A stretch of 64,000 bases of DNA, taken from NCBI RefSeq assembly GCF_004360225.1, contig NZ_SNUA01000010.1, positions 115,467 to 179,466 on the forward strand. Reading direction: 5' to 3'. This document shows positions 16,331 to 25,673 of this stretch, one piece after another. Source of the DNA: Alcanivorax sp. 24. Its GTDB lineage: Bacteria > Pseudomonadota > Gammaproteobacteria > Pseudomonadales > Alcanivoracaceae. The notes under the pieces were generated by a model. The model was not told the origin of the DNA. It saw only the letters and a list, made by a program, of their open reading frames with translations, and made no database searches. The position numbers were made by a program, and so were the translations under genes. How positions within the stretch are numbered: position 1 is the first letter of the stretch; every line of letters begins with the position of its first letter.

Positions 16331-19318
16331 ATGCCCCCCTTTGACGAGCTGCGGGACCTGTTGGCGTCCACGCTGTCGCTGAAAGACCATCGCCGTCTTT
16401 ATCGCTTTGTCCTCGACGACGACGCTACCCCCTTGCTGGTGGAACGCTGGTGCGGTGATGAAGCCCTGTCCGCGCATCCGGTGTGGTGGGTGGATGTCCT
16501 CACCGGTAATGCCCAGTGCCCGCTGGGCGAGTGGTTGGGCCGTAAGGCAACCCTGTTCACCCGTCTCGGCAATGGCAGTGAAACGCCCCGCACTGGCCTG
16601 GTGGAAGAAGTGGCCCTGCTCGGTGCCGATGGCGGTCTGGCCCGCTACCGCTTCACCCTGAGGCCCTGGAGCTGGCAGCTCAGCCACGGCCGTCATAGTC
16701 AAGTATTCCAGGACAGGAGCGTGGTCGATATCATCGGCGCCGTATTCGAGCGTTACGGTGAGCGGGCCAGTTGGCGGCAACGGGATGACGTGGCGCCTTT
16801 CCTGCGGACCGTCAGGCCGCGCAGCTACTGCACTCAGTACCGGGAAATGGACGGCGACTTTGTTCGGCGTCTGCTCGCTGAGGAAGGTCTGGGGTTCCGT
16901 CTGGTCGAAGCCCAGGATGCGGCCGCCGGCCATCACCTGGAACTGTTCGCCGACAGCCGCCTGTTACCGGAAGATGCCACCTCCGAGGCCCAGGGCGGCG
17001 TGCTGGTCCATCGCGGCGATGCCAGCGAGGAAGGCGATGGCTTGCACCGTCTGGGCCGCCGCCGCCGCGCCGGGGCTCAGCGACTGACACTGCTCAGCGA
17101 GGACTACAAAACCCGTCAGGCCACCCCGGTACAAGTGACGCTCGCCGCCGGTGGTGAGCGCGACCGGCCGGTGGAACAATACGACAGCGTGGGGCAGTAC
17201 GCCTGGAAAGACACGGACGAAGCCCGCCATTACGCCGAATTACGTGCGGCCCACGCCGAAAGCGTGCGTGACTACTGGCAAGGCGAAGGCGCCGTGCGCA
17301 CCTGCCGCGCCGGGACCTTCCTGCGGTTACGGCAGCCGCCGCAAGGGCTGGCGGTGCCGGAGGCCTTGCTGCTGACCCGGGTCCGGCACCTGGGCATCAA
17401 CAATCTGCCGGCCACGGCCCAGGAGCAGGTGGCGCACACCCTGGGAGACGCACCTCCCTGGCCCGACGCCCAGGCCGAAGAGGCCAGCGAGCGTCTGGCG
17501 GAACGGGCCGCGCACCTGGGTTACGCGAACCTTTTTGAGGCCCAGGATCAGCGACGTCCCTGGCGGCCCCAGGCCACCGATAAGCAGGGCCGCTGGCGTG
17601 GCCGCCCGGTGGCGCGGGGGTATCAGACCGCCCTGGTAGTGGGACCGGAAGGTGAGCCCCGGGTGAGCGGCGGCGAAGAGGTGTTCAGTGACGGCCTCGG
17701 GCGGGTCAAAGTGCGTTTCCATTGGCAGCGTGGTGATAGCGTGGATGATCGCGGTAGCTGTTGGCTCCGGGTGGGCCAATGGCAGGCAGGCCCCGGCGCC
17801 GGCGTACAGTTCGTGCCGCGCATTGGCCAGGAAGTGATGGTGGGTTTCATTGGCGGTGACATCGATCGGCCGGTGATTCTCGGCGCGCTTTATAACGGCC
17901 AGGGCGAAGGCGGTATCGCGCCGACACCTGGCGGAACCGGGGCGGGAGAGAGCAGCACGGAGGTTTTCGCCCACGCCCACGATCAGGCCGCCAGCGCCCG
18001 TGCCAATCGCGGCGGCGGTGCCGCGCCGCCCTGGCATGGCGCCAGTCCCGATACCGCCGGCCACGGTAACGCCGCCGCCTTGTGGGGTGTGCAGTCCAAG
18101 GAGTGGGGCGGAGACGGCTACAACCGGCTGGTGTTCGACGACAGTGACGACCAGCTGCGGTTGCAACTGGCCAGCAGCCATGGCGACAGTCAGCTCAATC
18201 TCGGCCACCTGATCCACCAGGCTGGGAACTATCGCGGCAGCTTCCGGGGTGAAGGGGTGGAATTGAGGACCGATGAATGGGGGGCGGTCCGGGCCGAGCA
18301 GGGATTGTGGCTCAGTGCCTGGGGGCGGGATGATCCCGACGCGCCCGCCGGTGATATGGAAGAAGCCGCCGCTCTGCTCGATCATCTGCGGCAACTCGGA
18401 CAAACCCTGTCCCAGGCCTGTGCCCGTCACGGCACGCCGGTGCTGGCCGCCGCCGAAGGCTCCGACCGATCCGGCGCCTCCTGGCTGATCGATCAGGAAG
18501 CGCCTCTGAACGCCTTCTACACAAGCACTTCAACCCGGGTGACCGGCGCCGATTGCGGCGCGGCTCTGGGAGAAGCGTCCCAGCACAATACCGATGGCGG
18601 TAATGACCGGGTGCCTCACAGCAGCCACGCCTTGCTGGGATTGACGGCCCCCGCCGGCATCGGGTTGCTGGCGGGCCAGAGCCTGACCTGGAGTAGCGCC
18701 GAAACCCTCGCCCTGGCCAGCGGCCAGGACAGCAATCTGGCGGTGGGCGGTGATTTGCGCCTGCACAGCGGCCAGTCCCTGGGGCTGCTGGCCGCCGCCG
18801 AGAACACCGATGGTGACGCCCTGACCCTGGTCAGCGCCGAAGGGGAGGTCCGCTTCGAAGCCCAGCATGAACGCCTGCGCGTGCAAAGCCGCGACGACCT
18901 CAACATCACCAGCGCCAACGGCCCGTTGGAACTGGCCGCCGGTGAGTCCCTGCACCTGGCCACCAGCGCCGGTGCCCGGCTGACCCTGGAAGGCGGCGAC
19001 CTGATCGTCAGTTGCCCCGGCGAAATCAAGGTGGAAGCCGGCAAGAAGTCGTTCCTCGGCGGTACTCAATTGAGCCGGGAGATGAACAGCTGGCCTTCGT
19101 CGAACCTGTCGCCTAACCAATATAACGAAGCATTCAAAGTACACTTTCCGAATGGCCAGGCAGCGGCCAACCAGCGTTACCGCCTGACCCGCAAGGACGG
19201 CGCGGTCATCGAAGGCGTGACCAACGGTGACGGTGAAATTGATTTGCAGCAGGGGATGGGGGCGGAAGCCGCTTCGCTGACCCTGCTGGGGCCGGCGAAC
19301 CAGGGAGGGGTTTCCTGA
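16331..19318 (+). CDS. vgrG: Type VI secretion tip protein VgrG with C-terminal extension
   Basis: About 995 residues; ATG 16331 has GGAG nine bases upstream. The N-terminal 380 residues have the gp27-like pattern (YRFVLDDD..PLLVERWCGDEA; PRSYCTQYREMDGDFVRRLL). The OB-fold/gp5 needle part follows (VSGGEEVFSDGLGRVKVRFHW, then VGFIGGDIDRPVILGALYNG), then a DUF2345-like beta-helix (SAEGEVRFEAQHERLRVQSR; GGDLIVSCPGEIKVEAGKKS). The last 90 residues (AFKVHFPNGQAAANQRYRLT...) form a transthyretin-like module often used to carry cargo. The protein caps the T6SS tube. Its stop overlaps the next start, tying it to that effector. No other T6SS structural genes are present. Confidence 0.92.
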   Translation: MPPFDELRDLLASTLSLKDHRRLYRFVLDDDATPLLVERWCGDEALSAHPVWWVDVLTGNAQCPLGEWLGRKATLFTRLGNGSETPRTGLVEEVALLGADGGLARYRFTLRPWSWQLSHGRHSQVFQDRSVVDIIGAVFERYGERASWRQRDDVAPFLRTVRPRSYCTQYREMDGDFVRRLLAEEGLGFRLVEAQDAAAGHHLELFADSRLLPEDATSEAQGGVLVHRGDASEEGDGLHRLGRRRRAGAQRLTLLSEDYKTRQATPVQVTLAAGGERDRPVEQYDSVGQYAWKDTDEARHYAELRAAHAESVRDYWQGEGAVRTCRAGTFLRLRQPPQGLAVPEALLLTRVRHLGINNLPATAQEQVAHTLGDAPPWPDAQAEEASERLAERAAHLGYANLFEAQDQRRPWRPQATDKQGRWRGRPVARGYQTALVVGPEGEPRVSGGEEVFSDGLGRVKVRFHWQRGDSVDDRGSCWLRVGQWQAGPGAGVQFVPRIGQEVMVGFIGGDIDRPVILGALYNGQGEGGIAPTPGGTGAGESSTEVFAHAHDQAASARANRGGGAAPPWHGASPDTAGHGNAAALWGVQSKEWGGDGYNRLVFDDSDDQLRLQLASSHGDSQLNLGHLIHQAGNYRGSFRGEGVELRTDEWGAVRAEQGLWLSAWGRDDPDAPAGDMEEAAALLDHLRQLGQTLSQACARHGTPVLAAAEGSDRSGASWLIDQEAPLNAFYTSTSTRVTGADCGAALGEASQHNTDGGNDRVPHSSHALLGLTAPAGIGLLAGQSLTWSSAETLALASGQDSNLAVGGDLRLHSGQSLGLLAAAENTDGDALTLVSAEGEVRFEAQHERLRVQSRDDLNITSANGPLELAAGESLHLATSAGARLTLEGGDLIVSCPGEIKVEAGKKSFLGGTQLSREMNSWPSSNLSPNQYNEAFKVHFPNGQAAANQRYRLTRKDGAVIEGVTNGDGEIDLQQGMGAEAASLTLLGPANQGGVS

Positions 19319-22269
19319 TGAGCGATACTTCCTCGGCCCGCCGGGCCCCGGTCCGAATCGACCCGGTGTCCGGTTACCCCGCGATTCAATGGAATCTGAC
19401 GCCTCCAGACCAAAGCGACAAAGTGCAAGTGTGTTTGCCGGAGCCTCAGCAAGCCCTCGTGCTCTATCCCATGCGCTATGGTATTACCCGCGAAGCACTC
19501 TCTTCTTCGGATTTCCCGAATATGGACGTGTCTGGTTATCGAGGGCTGGATGAGGGCTGGCATTTTGGCTTGCGTACCTTACGCCCTTTGACCTACGTCT
19601 ATTTGCTTGCGCAGGTGAATGAAGAATGGCGTATCCGTGTCTGGCAAGTAGCGGAAGATGGTTATTTCAATCCGATTTCCTCTGTTTCCACTGAAGAGGA
19701 AGCGCAACCCCCTTGGCAGGATATGCCAACTCTACCGGAAGTTACGGCGGCACTGCCTTACATCACCGCACCACTACCCACTACTGAACTGGAAGTCGGA
19801 GAGAGTGCATGGTTGCTTGTCAGTGATTCTCGTCTTACTCGGGGCGTTCTGGACGCTCTGACGTCGGATCAGGATGGCTTGCGGAGTCAACTGGCCACGG
19901 AAATTCGCCTCACCGATGATGCTCCACAACCACATTTGGGAGATACCGCCCCTCTGGCTGACTTGCCGGGACTAAATGGTGACATGGATGCTCTTGTATG
20001 GAGCGAGAGCAACGCTCCTGTCACCCCGGCTAACCAGTTACTAACCTTACTGGACGCTGGTGTCAGCCCCCGTTGCGGTGTTATGCAACAGCTTCCGGCG
20101 AAGGTTGTGGCAGTGCATGACACCACCGGTGTGATGAGTGAGCTGGGGCATCTGGCCGGTATCGAATTGGAGGCGTTGCAGAGTTACAGCGCGGATGCTG
20201 CCCGGAAGCTGAGAATCTCGGAGTGGATCGATTTGCTTGGGGAGATGAAACGGCGGGAAGTAGAGATGGAAACTTTTCGCAACGATCCGGTGGGAAGTGC
20301 TTTGCCGGGCGGTGTTGCTGGAGGTGCTGCAAATGCTGCCCGAGATCGGGCCTACCAGGAAGGATTGGATGCGGAAGCCGGAAGGTTGGCAATGGTGCGT
20401 AATGAGGAGCGCCACCAATTTGTCAGTGATCATCCAAATAATATGGAACGACTTGGCGAGGCGGTAGCCCAAGCGGCATCAGCAGCTACACAGGTCTATC
20501 GTTCGATAAAAGCTCGCCATAATGCCACTTTGATGCTTTACGACGAGACGGACCGGGAAAACTACCTGGCATTACGTCGTGTCGTCACTTTCAGTCTTGG
20601 GGTTTTGACCTTGGATGATGAAGGTGTCAATGAGGTTTCCGGTGAGCTTGCCGAGAGTGGTCCTACCGGGATCATGGGGCGAGCTCTGCTCGGTCACCCT
20701 CAGGTATCGGAGTACGTGCGTTGGCGTAGTAGTGCGGCTCGTTTTGCCCGAAATGTGGTGGGTGAAGTGATTGAGAAGCTGAATACAGTAATATCCTCGT
20801 TCCCGGCGGATAGTGCCTCTCGACAGTTGAGTCTAGTGGTTGGAGCTCTGGTGGCGAAGGGGCGTTTGGGTAGTATCAATGAGCTGTGGCGCACTCCATA
20901 TGGACCAGCTTTAGAGATTCTCAGTGGCGAGACCGGCGTTAAACACCAAGTGCCGCTGAGCGAGGCTGGAGCATGGTTGCGGGACCGCACCGGAGGTCGT
21001 GGGGTGAATGGCTTCCGGCCGATCACTGTGGCCCGTGCGGCCAATGAGGTGGTGGAACTGTATGAGAGCCGGCAAGTTCAGGCCCAAATAGAGGCGGATC
21101 AGCGTGGATTGTCACAGAGAATGCATTTCTGGCACGGCACCAAGCTGGGAATTTCCGGGCTTGGGATATGGTGGTCTCTGGAGAACGCAGCCACGACGAT
21201 AAAGAAGCTAGGCCGTGACGACGGTATGGTGTTGGCGAACTCGCTTAATCTAGGCAGCGCCATGCTGGCGACTAGTGCTGGTGTGACTGGTGGTGTGCAA
21301 GCAGTACTCGATATCCGACGTAACCAGGCGAAGATAGCGGCTGACCAAGCCTTGGAACAGTCGATGGATAAGCAAGTTGATCTGCTTGGTAATTGGGCTC
21401 TAGGTCTCGCCGCGGGCGCGGCGCTGGTAACATTTATCAAAGATGCCGTGGTTACTCCTATCTTCAACGAAGATGGCAACGAAGCAGCAATCAGCATGAC
21501 GGGGGGGATATTGCAGCTGGGTAACGCCTCTCTGGGCATGCTGCATTTGACCGCCCGTCTGGCGGATCAGGCAGAGAAAATGGGGGCCACCGCGGCCCGT
21601 GGCAGAATCGCTCAAAGCGCGACTCAGGTCATGTCCCGTTTGGAATCTGGAGGTGCGGCATTACGTGGGCTTGGCCGATTTGCCCGGGCAAGCAATTGGG
21701 TGGGTTGGGTTATGCTAGCGGTTGAAGCCAGTTATGTGGCGGTGCGCCATTGGCACGACACAACCGTGGAGGAGAACAAGGTTTTACGCTGGATGGCCGG
21801 TAGTGTATGGGGAAATGGCACTATCCCCGCCTGGTTTGGCCTCAGTGACGAGGAAGTGACCACGTTGGATGCCGCTGCTGAATTGAAGGAGTTCTACCGG
21901 ATGTTCCGTGAGCCTTCCATCGAGACCAATACGGATACTTTGAAGTGGTTGTCAGGGAATCTGCCACTAGTCAGCTCCTATCGCCGTTGGACGACGGGAA
22001 GTCCATATCCAGAGGGTGTTGAACAGATCGCTATTCTTCTGCCAGGTTGGCAGGCGCAGGTTAGCAGTGTTCGTGTTACCGTATCGGCGCCACAGACAAT
22101 TCCTCCGGCGGAAGATCAAATCTACACCGAAGAGAATGCTTCGGTATCGGTGGAGCGAGGTTTGGGTATTATGATGATTGATACCAATAATCCCTACGTC
22201 AGTGTGAAAGTGCGGTATTACATTAACGGCTTTAGTGATCCGGAACTGATGTACGAAGTGGAAAGTTAA
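19318..22269 (+). CDS. VasX-like T6SS effector candidate, 983 aa
   Basis: The N-terminal 110 residues (LVLYPMRYGITREAL, GYRGLDEGWHFGLRTLRPLT, YVYLLAQVNEEWRIRVWQVA) match the pattern of the toxin VasX N-terminal domain that loads such effectors onto VgrG. The middle is helical and charged. The C-terminal third has amphipathic or hydrophobic helices (GLGIWWSLENAATTIKKLGR; ALGLAAGAALVTFIKDAVVT; WVGWVMLAVEASYVAV), consistent with a membrane-pore toxin. A final beta-rich tail follows. Base composition is visibly more AT-rich than in vgrG, suggesting separate ancestry. It overlaps vgrG by one base and is directly followed by two membrane-protein genes. Confidence 0.75.
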   Translation: MSDTSSARRAPVRIDPVSGYPAIQWNLTPPDQSDKVQVCLPEPQQALVLYPMRYGITREALSSSDFPNMDVSGYRGLDEGWHFGLRTLRPLTYVYLLAQVNEEWRIRVWQVAEDGYFNPISSVSTEEEAQPPWQDMPTLPEVTAALPYITAPLPTTELEVGESAWLLVSDSRLTRGVLDALTSDQDGLRSQLATEIRLTDDAPQPHLGDTAPLADLPGLNGDMDALVWSESNAPVTPANQLLTLLDAGVSPRCGVMQQLPAKVVAVHDTTGVMSELGHLAGIELEALQSYSADAARKLRISEWIDLLGEMKRREVEMETFRNDPVGSALPGGVAGGAANAARDRAYQEGLDAEAGRLAMVRNEERHQFVSDHPNNMERLGEAVAQAASAATQVYRSIKARHNATLMLYDETDRENYLALRRVVTFSLGVLTLDDEGVNEVSGELAESGPTGIMGRALLGHPQVSEYVRWRSSAARFARNVVGEVIEKLNTVISSFPADSASRQLSLVVGALVAKGRLGSINELWRTPYGPALEILSGETGVKHQVPLSEAGAWLRDRTGGRGVNGFRPITVARAANEVVELYESRQVQAQIEADQRGLSQRMHFWHGTKLGISGLGIWWSLENAATTIKKLGRDDGMVLANSLNLGSAMLATSAGVTGGVQAVLDIRRNQAKIAADQALEQSMDKQVDLLGNWALGLAAGAALVTFIKDAVVTPIFNEDGNEAAISMTGGILQLGNASLGMLHLTARLADQAEKMGATAARGRIAQSATQVMSRLESGGAALRGLGRFARASNWVGWVMLAVEASYVAVRHWHDTTVEENKVLRWMAGSVWGNGTIPAWFGLSDEEVTTLDAAAELKEFYRMFREPSIETNTDTLKWLSGNLPLVSSYRRWTTGSPYPEGVEQIAILLPGWQAQVSSVRVTVSAPQTIPPAEDQIYTEENASVSVERGLGIMMIDTNNPYVSVKVRYYINGFSDPELMYEVES

Positions 22270-23537
22270 TGGCCCGATCCAAGCAGGAGTTGGATGCATC
22301 CCCAGATCAACGGAGGTCTATCTGGGAACAGTCGCTTGAGCGGGTCCGCCGACAGCCTGATTATGGACTGGCTGAGTTTTTCGTGTTGTTGAAAGAGGAA
22401 AAGAAGAAAAAGACCTTCGCGGCGCTTCCCCCGTTGGATATGGCTCTTTGGTCAGGGGATGCCTTGAAACCAAACGATTTGGATATTAAAAACCCGCGTT
22501 TGTTTAACGAGCGCTACATTGAGCTGCCGACTGTTGAAACCGTTGGGGGAAACGGAAAGCTGCACTGGTTGCCGCGCCTTTTCCTGTTGTTCCATAACCT
22601 GTCGTTGCTTTTGTTTCTTGGGCTTTATGTGGCAGCTTTCGTGGATGAGAAACTTGATGCGTGGTCGGCGCTAGGGCTGTTTGCAGGTTATCTTTGTGCT
22701 GGCGGAATTCCCTTTTTGTTCTTTTATTTCCTGTCTCCCTTCTCGCCGCTGATGCGCTATGCAGAGAAGAAAGGGTCCGCCCGCTATAATCGACAAGCCC
22801 AGCTTGTTCATATTTCTTGCGGGGGGAGTAAGGTCCTGCATGTGCCTTGGCGTCACGTAAGAGCGTTGGTCGAATTCAGTGTGATGCCGGGTGGTTTAGG
22901 TGGCACTGGGTTGGTTCTGACAGCTCCGCGCCCGTGGGTGTTGGATGAACTGGATCGTCTCTCGCCGCAAGGAAAACCACGCAAGGTACTGTTCTCCTTA
23001 CCCTATGGATTCTGGACCGGAGGTGATCGGAGTATTCCCGGAATACTGCGTCGTTGGGAATTCATTAGACGTTATATGGAAAAGGGGCTGGAGGCGATTC
23101 AACCAGATCCAGATCTGGAACGAGACGGCTTGCTGTATTTGCCAGGTGCGGAACCGGCTCCTACCAGAGAGCTGGGGCCTATCTATGCCCTTGTATTTCA
23201 TCCCTTGGAACGTTTGGGGTACATACTGACTTTTGGGGCCTGGCTGGATCGCAAGGCTGCTGCCGTAGAGAAGGCACGGGATGGGTTTGAATGGCCCGAA
23301 GAGGTGGAAGAGCTGTGTGCTTCGGGTGCTGATGTTGCGGCATTCGACCACCAACCTATATCAGCGCGTACAGATATGTACTATCGATTTGCCGGCTTTA
23401 ATGGTTATGAATACGTTGATAACCATGGTCGGCCGATTTCTGGAAGTCATGGTGTTGATGAGCTGATGGCTGAGGCCAAAGAATGGCCTTCAGAGAAAAC
23501 GAAGCCTATCAAAGATGATTGGGGGGGAGCAGGTTAG
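22269..23537 (+). CDS. Membrane protein behind VasX-like gene (possible immunity or accessory)
   Basis: The start overlaps the effector stop by one base (TAATG). The 422-residue protein has a charged N-terminus, two strong membrane helices near residues 100-160 (FLLFHNLSLLLFLGLYVAAF; LCAGGIPFLFFYFL) and a large cytoplasmic domain (LVHISCGGSKVLHVPWRHVR) with PH-like strand character. Similar proteins, possibly the DUF6708 family, are often encoded next to VgrG/VasX-like genes; that assignment is from memory and uncertain. Immunity to VasX-type pore toxins is usually a membrane protein encoded downstream, so either this gene or the next is the candidate. Confidence 0.6.
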   Translation: MARSKQELDASPDQRRSIWEQSLERVRRQPDYGLAEFFVLLKEEKKKKTFAALPPLDMALWSGDALKPNDLDIKNPRLFNERYIELPTVETVGGNGKLHWLPRLFLLFHNLSLLLFLGLYVAAFVDEKLDAWSALGLFAGYLCAGGIPFLFFYFLSPFSPLMRYAEKKGSARYNRQAQLVHISCGGSKVLHVPWRHVRALVEFSVMPGGLGGTGLVLTAPRPWVLDELDRLSPQGKPRKVLFSLPYGFWTGGDRSIPGILRRWEFIRRYMEKGLEAIQPDPDLERDGLLYLPGAEPAPTRELGPIYALVFHPLERLGYILTFGAWLDRKAAAVEKARDGFEWPEEVEELCASGADVAAFDHQPISARTDMYYRFAGFNGYEYVDNHGRPISGSHGVDELMAEAKEWPSEKTKPIKDDWGGAG

Positions 23538-23560
23538 TCCGACTTTCTCTTGGAGTGTTT

Positions 23561-24403
23561 GTGAAAAATTACACTTTTAAACTGAATAAAGTAAAAGAGA
23601 GCAGTCTTCCTCTCATCGAAGAAGTGTTATCGCGACATGGGGAGGATTGGCAGCGTAGCGGTGATGGTGACAACGTGAATTTGTTTACCTGGAAAGAGAA
23701 GCCACTGCTCGAGTATCAGGGGGAGTGTTTATATGTGCACGTCTCTCCCTCGACCAGGGCGCTGCTTAAAGGAATTCTCATAACACTTGACCGCAATGCC
23801 GCCACTCGTTTCCCCAGTCCTCCCCAGTGGGCAGTGGCGTTTGTGGTGGGAACACTTTTTTTTCTGGTGCGATTTCTCGGTATAGCCACTTCGAGCAAAG
23901 ATTTCCTGCTTCTTTATGCTGTCTTTGGATTGAGTGGCGTATTGATGAGTGCGGGAATGATTCTGGGGTCTCGGGCAACCCAGCGGGGCTGGCGATGGCT
24001 GTTCGTGACGGCCTGGATCTCGTTGGCGTCGCTTTCTGCTCTGGGATTGTATGCTATGAGCCGAGGCGGCGAAGGGGCTTGGCTGTTGTTCCTAGTGCCC
24101 GCTCTGGTCGGGGGCATTGGATGGTTCGCATACCGTGATCTGGTGGCCTGGCATTATGTGAAGTGGATCTTTGCGGGGGAGGGATTATCGCGGGAATACG
24201 ACTCGGGTGAGGCGTATCGGCCGGCGGAGCTCTCTCGTGACGAAGTGGCGAAAAAGAACTTGATCAACTCCGTGATCTTCTTGGTGGTCGCGACATTGAG
24301 CCTGCTCAGCGGTGAAAAGCTCATGGCTTTCTTTGCGATGTTCATGGCTGTGGGATCGTTTGTGGTGGGCACGGTCATGGGCCAGCAAAAGGATGAATCC
24401 TAG
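23561..24403 (+). CDS. Membrane protein, second candidate immunity gene
   Basis: GTG 23561 is chosen because GGAG lies five bases upstream; a longer frame from TTG 23519 would overlap the previous gene. About 280 residues: a soluble N-terminal 80 residues (YTFKLNKVKESSLPLIEEVL), then five or six membrane helices (WAVAFVVGTLFFLVRFLGIA; LLLYAVFGLSGVLMSAGMIL; WLLFLVPALVGGIGWFAYRD; two more at the end). The layout resembles VasX-type immunity proteins, multi-pass inner-membrane proteins, but I see no family signature. It ends the island; the next gene is convergent. Confidence 0.6.
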   Translation: MKNYTFKLNKVKESSLPLIEEVLSRHGEDWQRSGDGDNVNLFTWKEKPLLEYQGECLYVHVSPSTRALLKGILITLDRNAATRFPSPPQWAVAFVVGTLFFLVRFLGIATSSKDFLLLYAVFGLSGVLMSAGMILGSRATQRGWRWLFVTAWISLASLSALGLYAMSRGGEGAWLLFLVPALVGGIGWFAYRDLVAWHYVKWIFAGEGLSREYDSGEAYRPAELSRDEVAKKNLINSVIFLVVATLSLLSGEKLMAFFAMFMAVGSFVVGTVMGQQKDES

Positions 24404-24444
24404 CCGACCCGACATTTGTTGTTGGTTTTTATGGTATATAAAAC

Positions 24445-25260
24445 TCAGTAATCCCGCTGCCGCGGCCCGAACCGCGGTGCTTCCTTTTTGAAATTGGCGT
24501 TCATCGCCGTGCGTTGGTTACGGCTGCGCAACAGTTTGAACTGCAGCCGGGATTCGCGCAGAAAGGCCTGCTCTTCCGGAGCATTCCAGGTGTCATGGAA
24601 CAAGGCCTTGGCGGCACTGATGGCGTCCGGGGAGCGTTCCAGCAGTGAGCCAGCCAGTTCCCGGGCGGCTTGCTCGGGCGTTTCGGACACCCGGGTGACC
24701 AGGTGCAAACGTTCCGCTTCACGGGCGTCGAAGCGGCGGCCGGTCATGGTCAGTTCCTTGGCCACGTCCAGAGGTAGCAATTCGCGCAGCGTAACGGTGC
24801 CGGTCATGTCCGGGATCAGTCCCCATTTGATTTCCATTACCGAGAATTCGCAATCCGGCGTGGCGATACGGAAGTCCGCGGCCAGCGCCAGTTGCAGGCC
24901 GCCGCCGTAGCAGTAGCCATGCGTTACCGCGATGACCGGCATGGGTAATTGCCGCCAGGCCCAGCAGGCTTGCTGGAACAGATTGGTTTTCTTGATGCCG
25001 AAGCGGGTGAAGGCAAGCAGCATCTTCATCGGGGTCTTGGTGACGCGGCCAAAATCCAGGCCGGCGCAGAACGCTTTGCCATCCCCCTTCAGAATCACCA
25101 CCCGCACCTGGCGGTTCTTCCTCAGTTTTTTCGCGCAATCGACCAGCGCCTGAAGCATTTCCAGATCCAGGCCGTTGTATTTTTCCGCCCGTGTCAGGGT
25201 GACGGTGGCGATGTGATCGGCGATATCAAGGGTCAGACGATCCCGAAAAGTGTCAGTCAT
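24445..25260 (-). CDS. Enoyl-CoA hydratase/isomerase family protein (crotonase fold)
   Basis: 271 residues, normal for the family. The oxyanion-hole segments are present: KAFCAGLDFG near residue 65, and HGYCYGGGLQLALAADFRIA near residue 115. The helix after the second motif contains SVMEIKWGLIPDMTG, so one acidic residue is available at the usual catalytic position. The substrate is uncertain: hydratase, isomerase or hydrolase activity on acyl-CoA esters all fit. It stands alone, so it is a peripheral fatty-acid or aromatic-catabolism enzyme rather than part of a fad operon. Confidence 0.85.
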   Translation of the reverse strand: MTDTFRDRLTLDIADHIATVTLTRAEKYNGLDLEMLQALVDCAKKLRKNRQVRVVILKGDGKAFCAGLDFGRVTKTPMKMLLAFTRFGIKKTNLFQQACWAWRQLPMPVIAVTHGYCYGGGLQLALAADFRIATPDCEFSVMEIKWGLIPDMTGTVTLRELLPLDVAKELTMTGRRFDAREAERLHLVTRVSETPEQAARELAGSLLERSPDAISAAKALFHDTWNAPEEQAFLRESRLQFKLLRSRNQRTAMNANFKKEAPRFGPRQRDY

Positions 25261-25282
25261 GATAGTGCTCTCCTGTCGCGGG

Positions 25283-25669
25283 TCAGTGGCCGGGGGCAGG
25301 GATGCAGGAGGCTTCCATCATCTCCCATCGTTTGCCATCGCCAAGCCGTTCCAACCAGCAGCGTTGGTTATTGAGCAACAGCCGGAAAGTCTCCGGCCGT
25401 CGCGGGTCCCGGCCATTGAGCGGTGGACGTCTCAGGTCCCGGTGTTGGGCGCGCTCGATCACCAGCAGACTGTCCCGCGTGAGCGCGTCATCGGCCAGCA
25501 GAACGGGGCCGTTGGCGGACAGGGCGGTACGGATTTTTTCCCGCAGTTCCAGCCGGCCCGCTTCCGTGCCGGACAGCAGCGCCGGGGTATCGCCGTCCGC
25601 CGGTTGCGACTGGCAGGCGCCGAGCAGTACCAGAAGGCCGAGCGTTGCTGCTGTTTTTGCCGGGCTCAT
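25283..25669 (-). CDS. Small lipoprotein, 128 aa
   Basis: A signal peptide (KTAATLGLLVLLGAC) ends in lipobox LGAC with Gln at +2, so outer-membrane anchoring is expected. The mature part is alpha-helical and then strand-rich, with ETFRLLLNNQRCWLERLGDG and a final Cys pair (RCW and ASCIPAP) that may form a disulphide. No family recognised. It starts 4 bp after the S41 peptidase stop and is probably co-transcribed with it. Confidence 0.65.
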   Translation of the reverse strand: MSPAKTAATLGLLVLLGACQSQPADGDTPALLSGTEAGRLELREKIRTALSANGPVLLADDALTRDSLLVIERAQHRDLRRPPLNGRDPRRPETFRLLLNNQRCWLERLGDGKRWEMMEASCIPAPGH

Positions 25670-25673
25670 GGTG

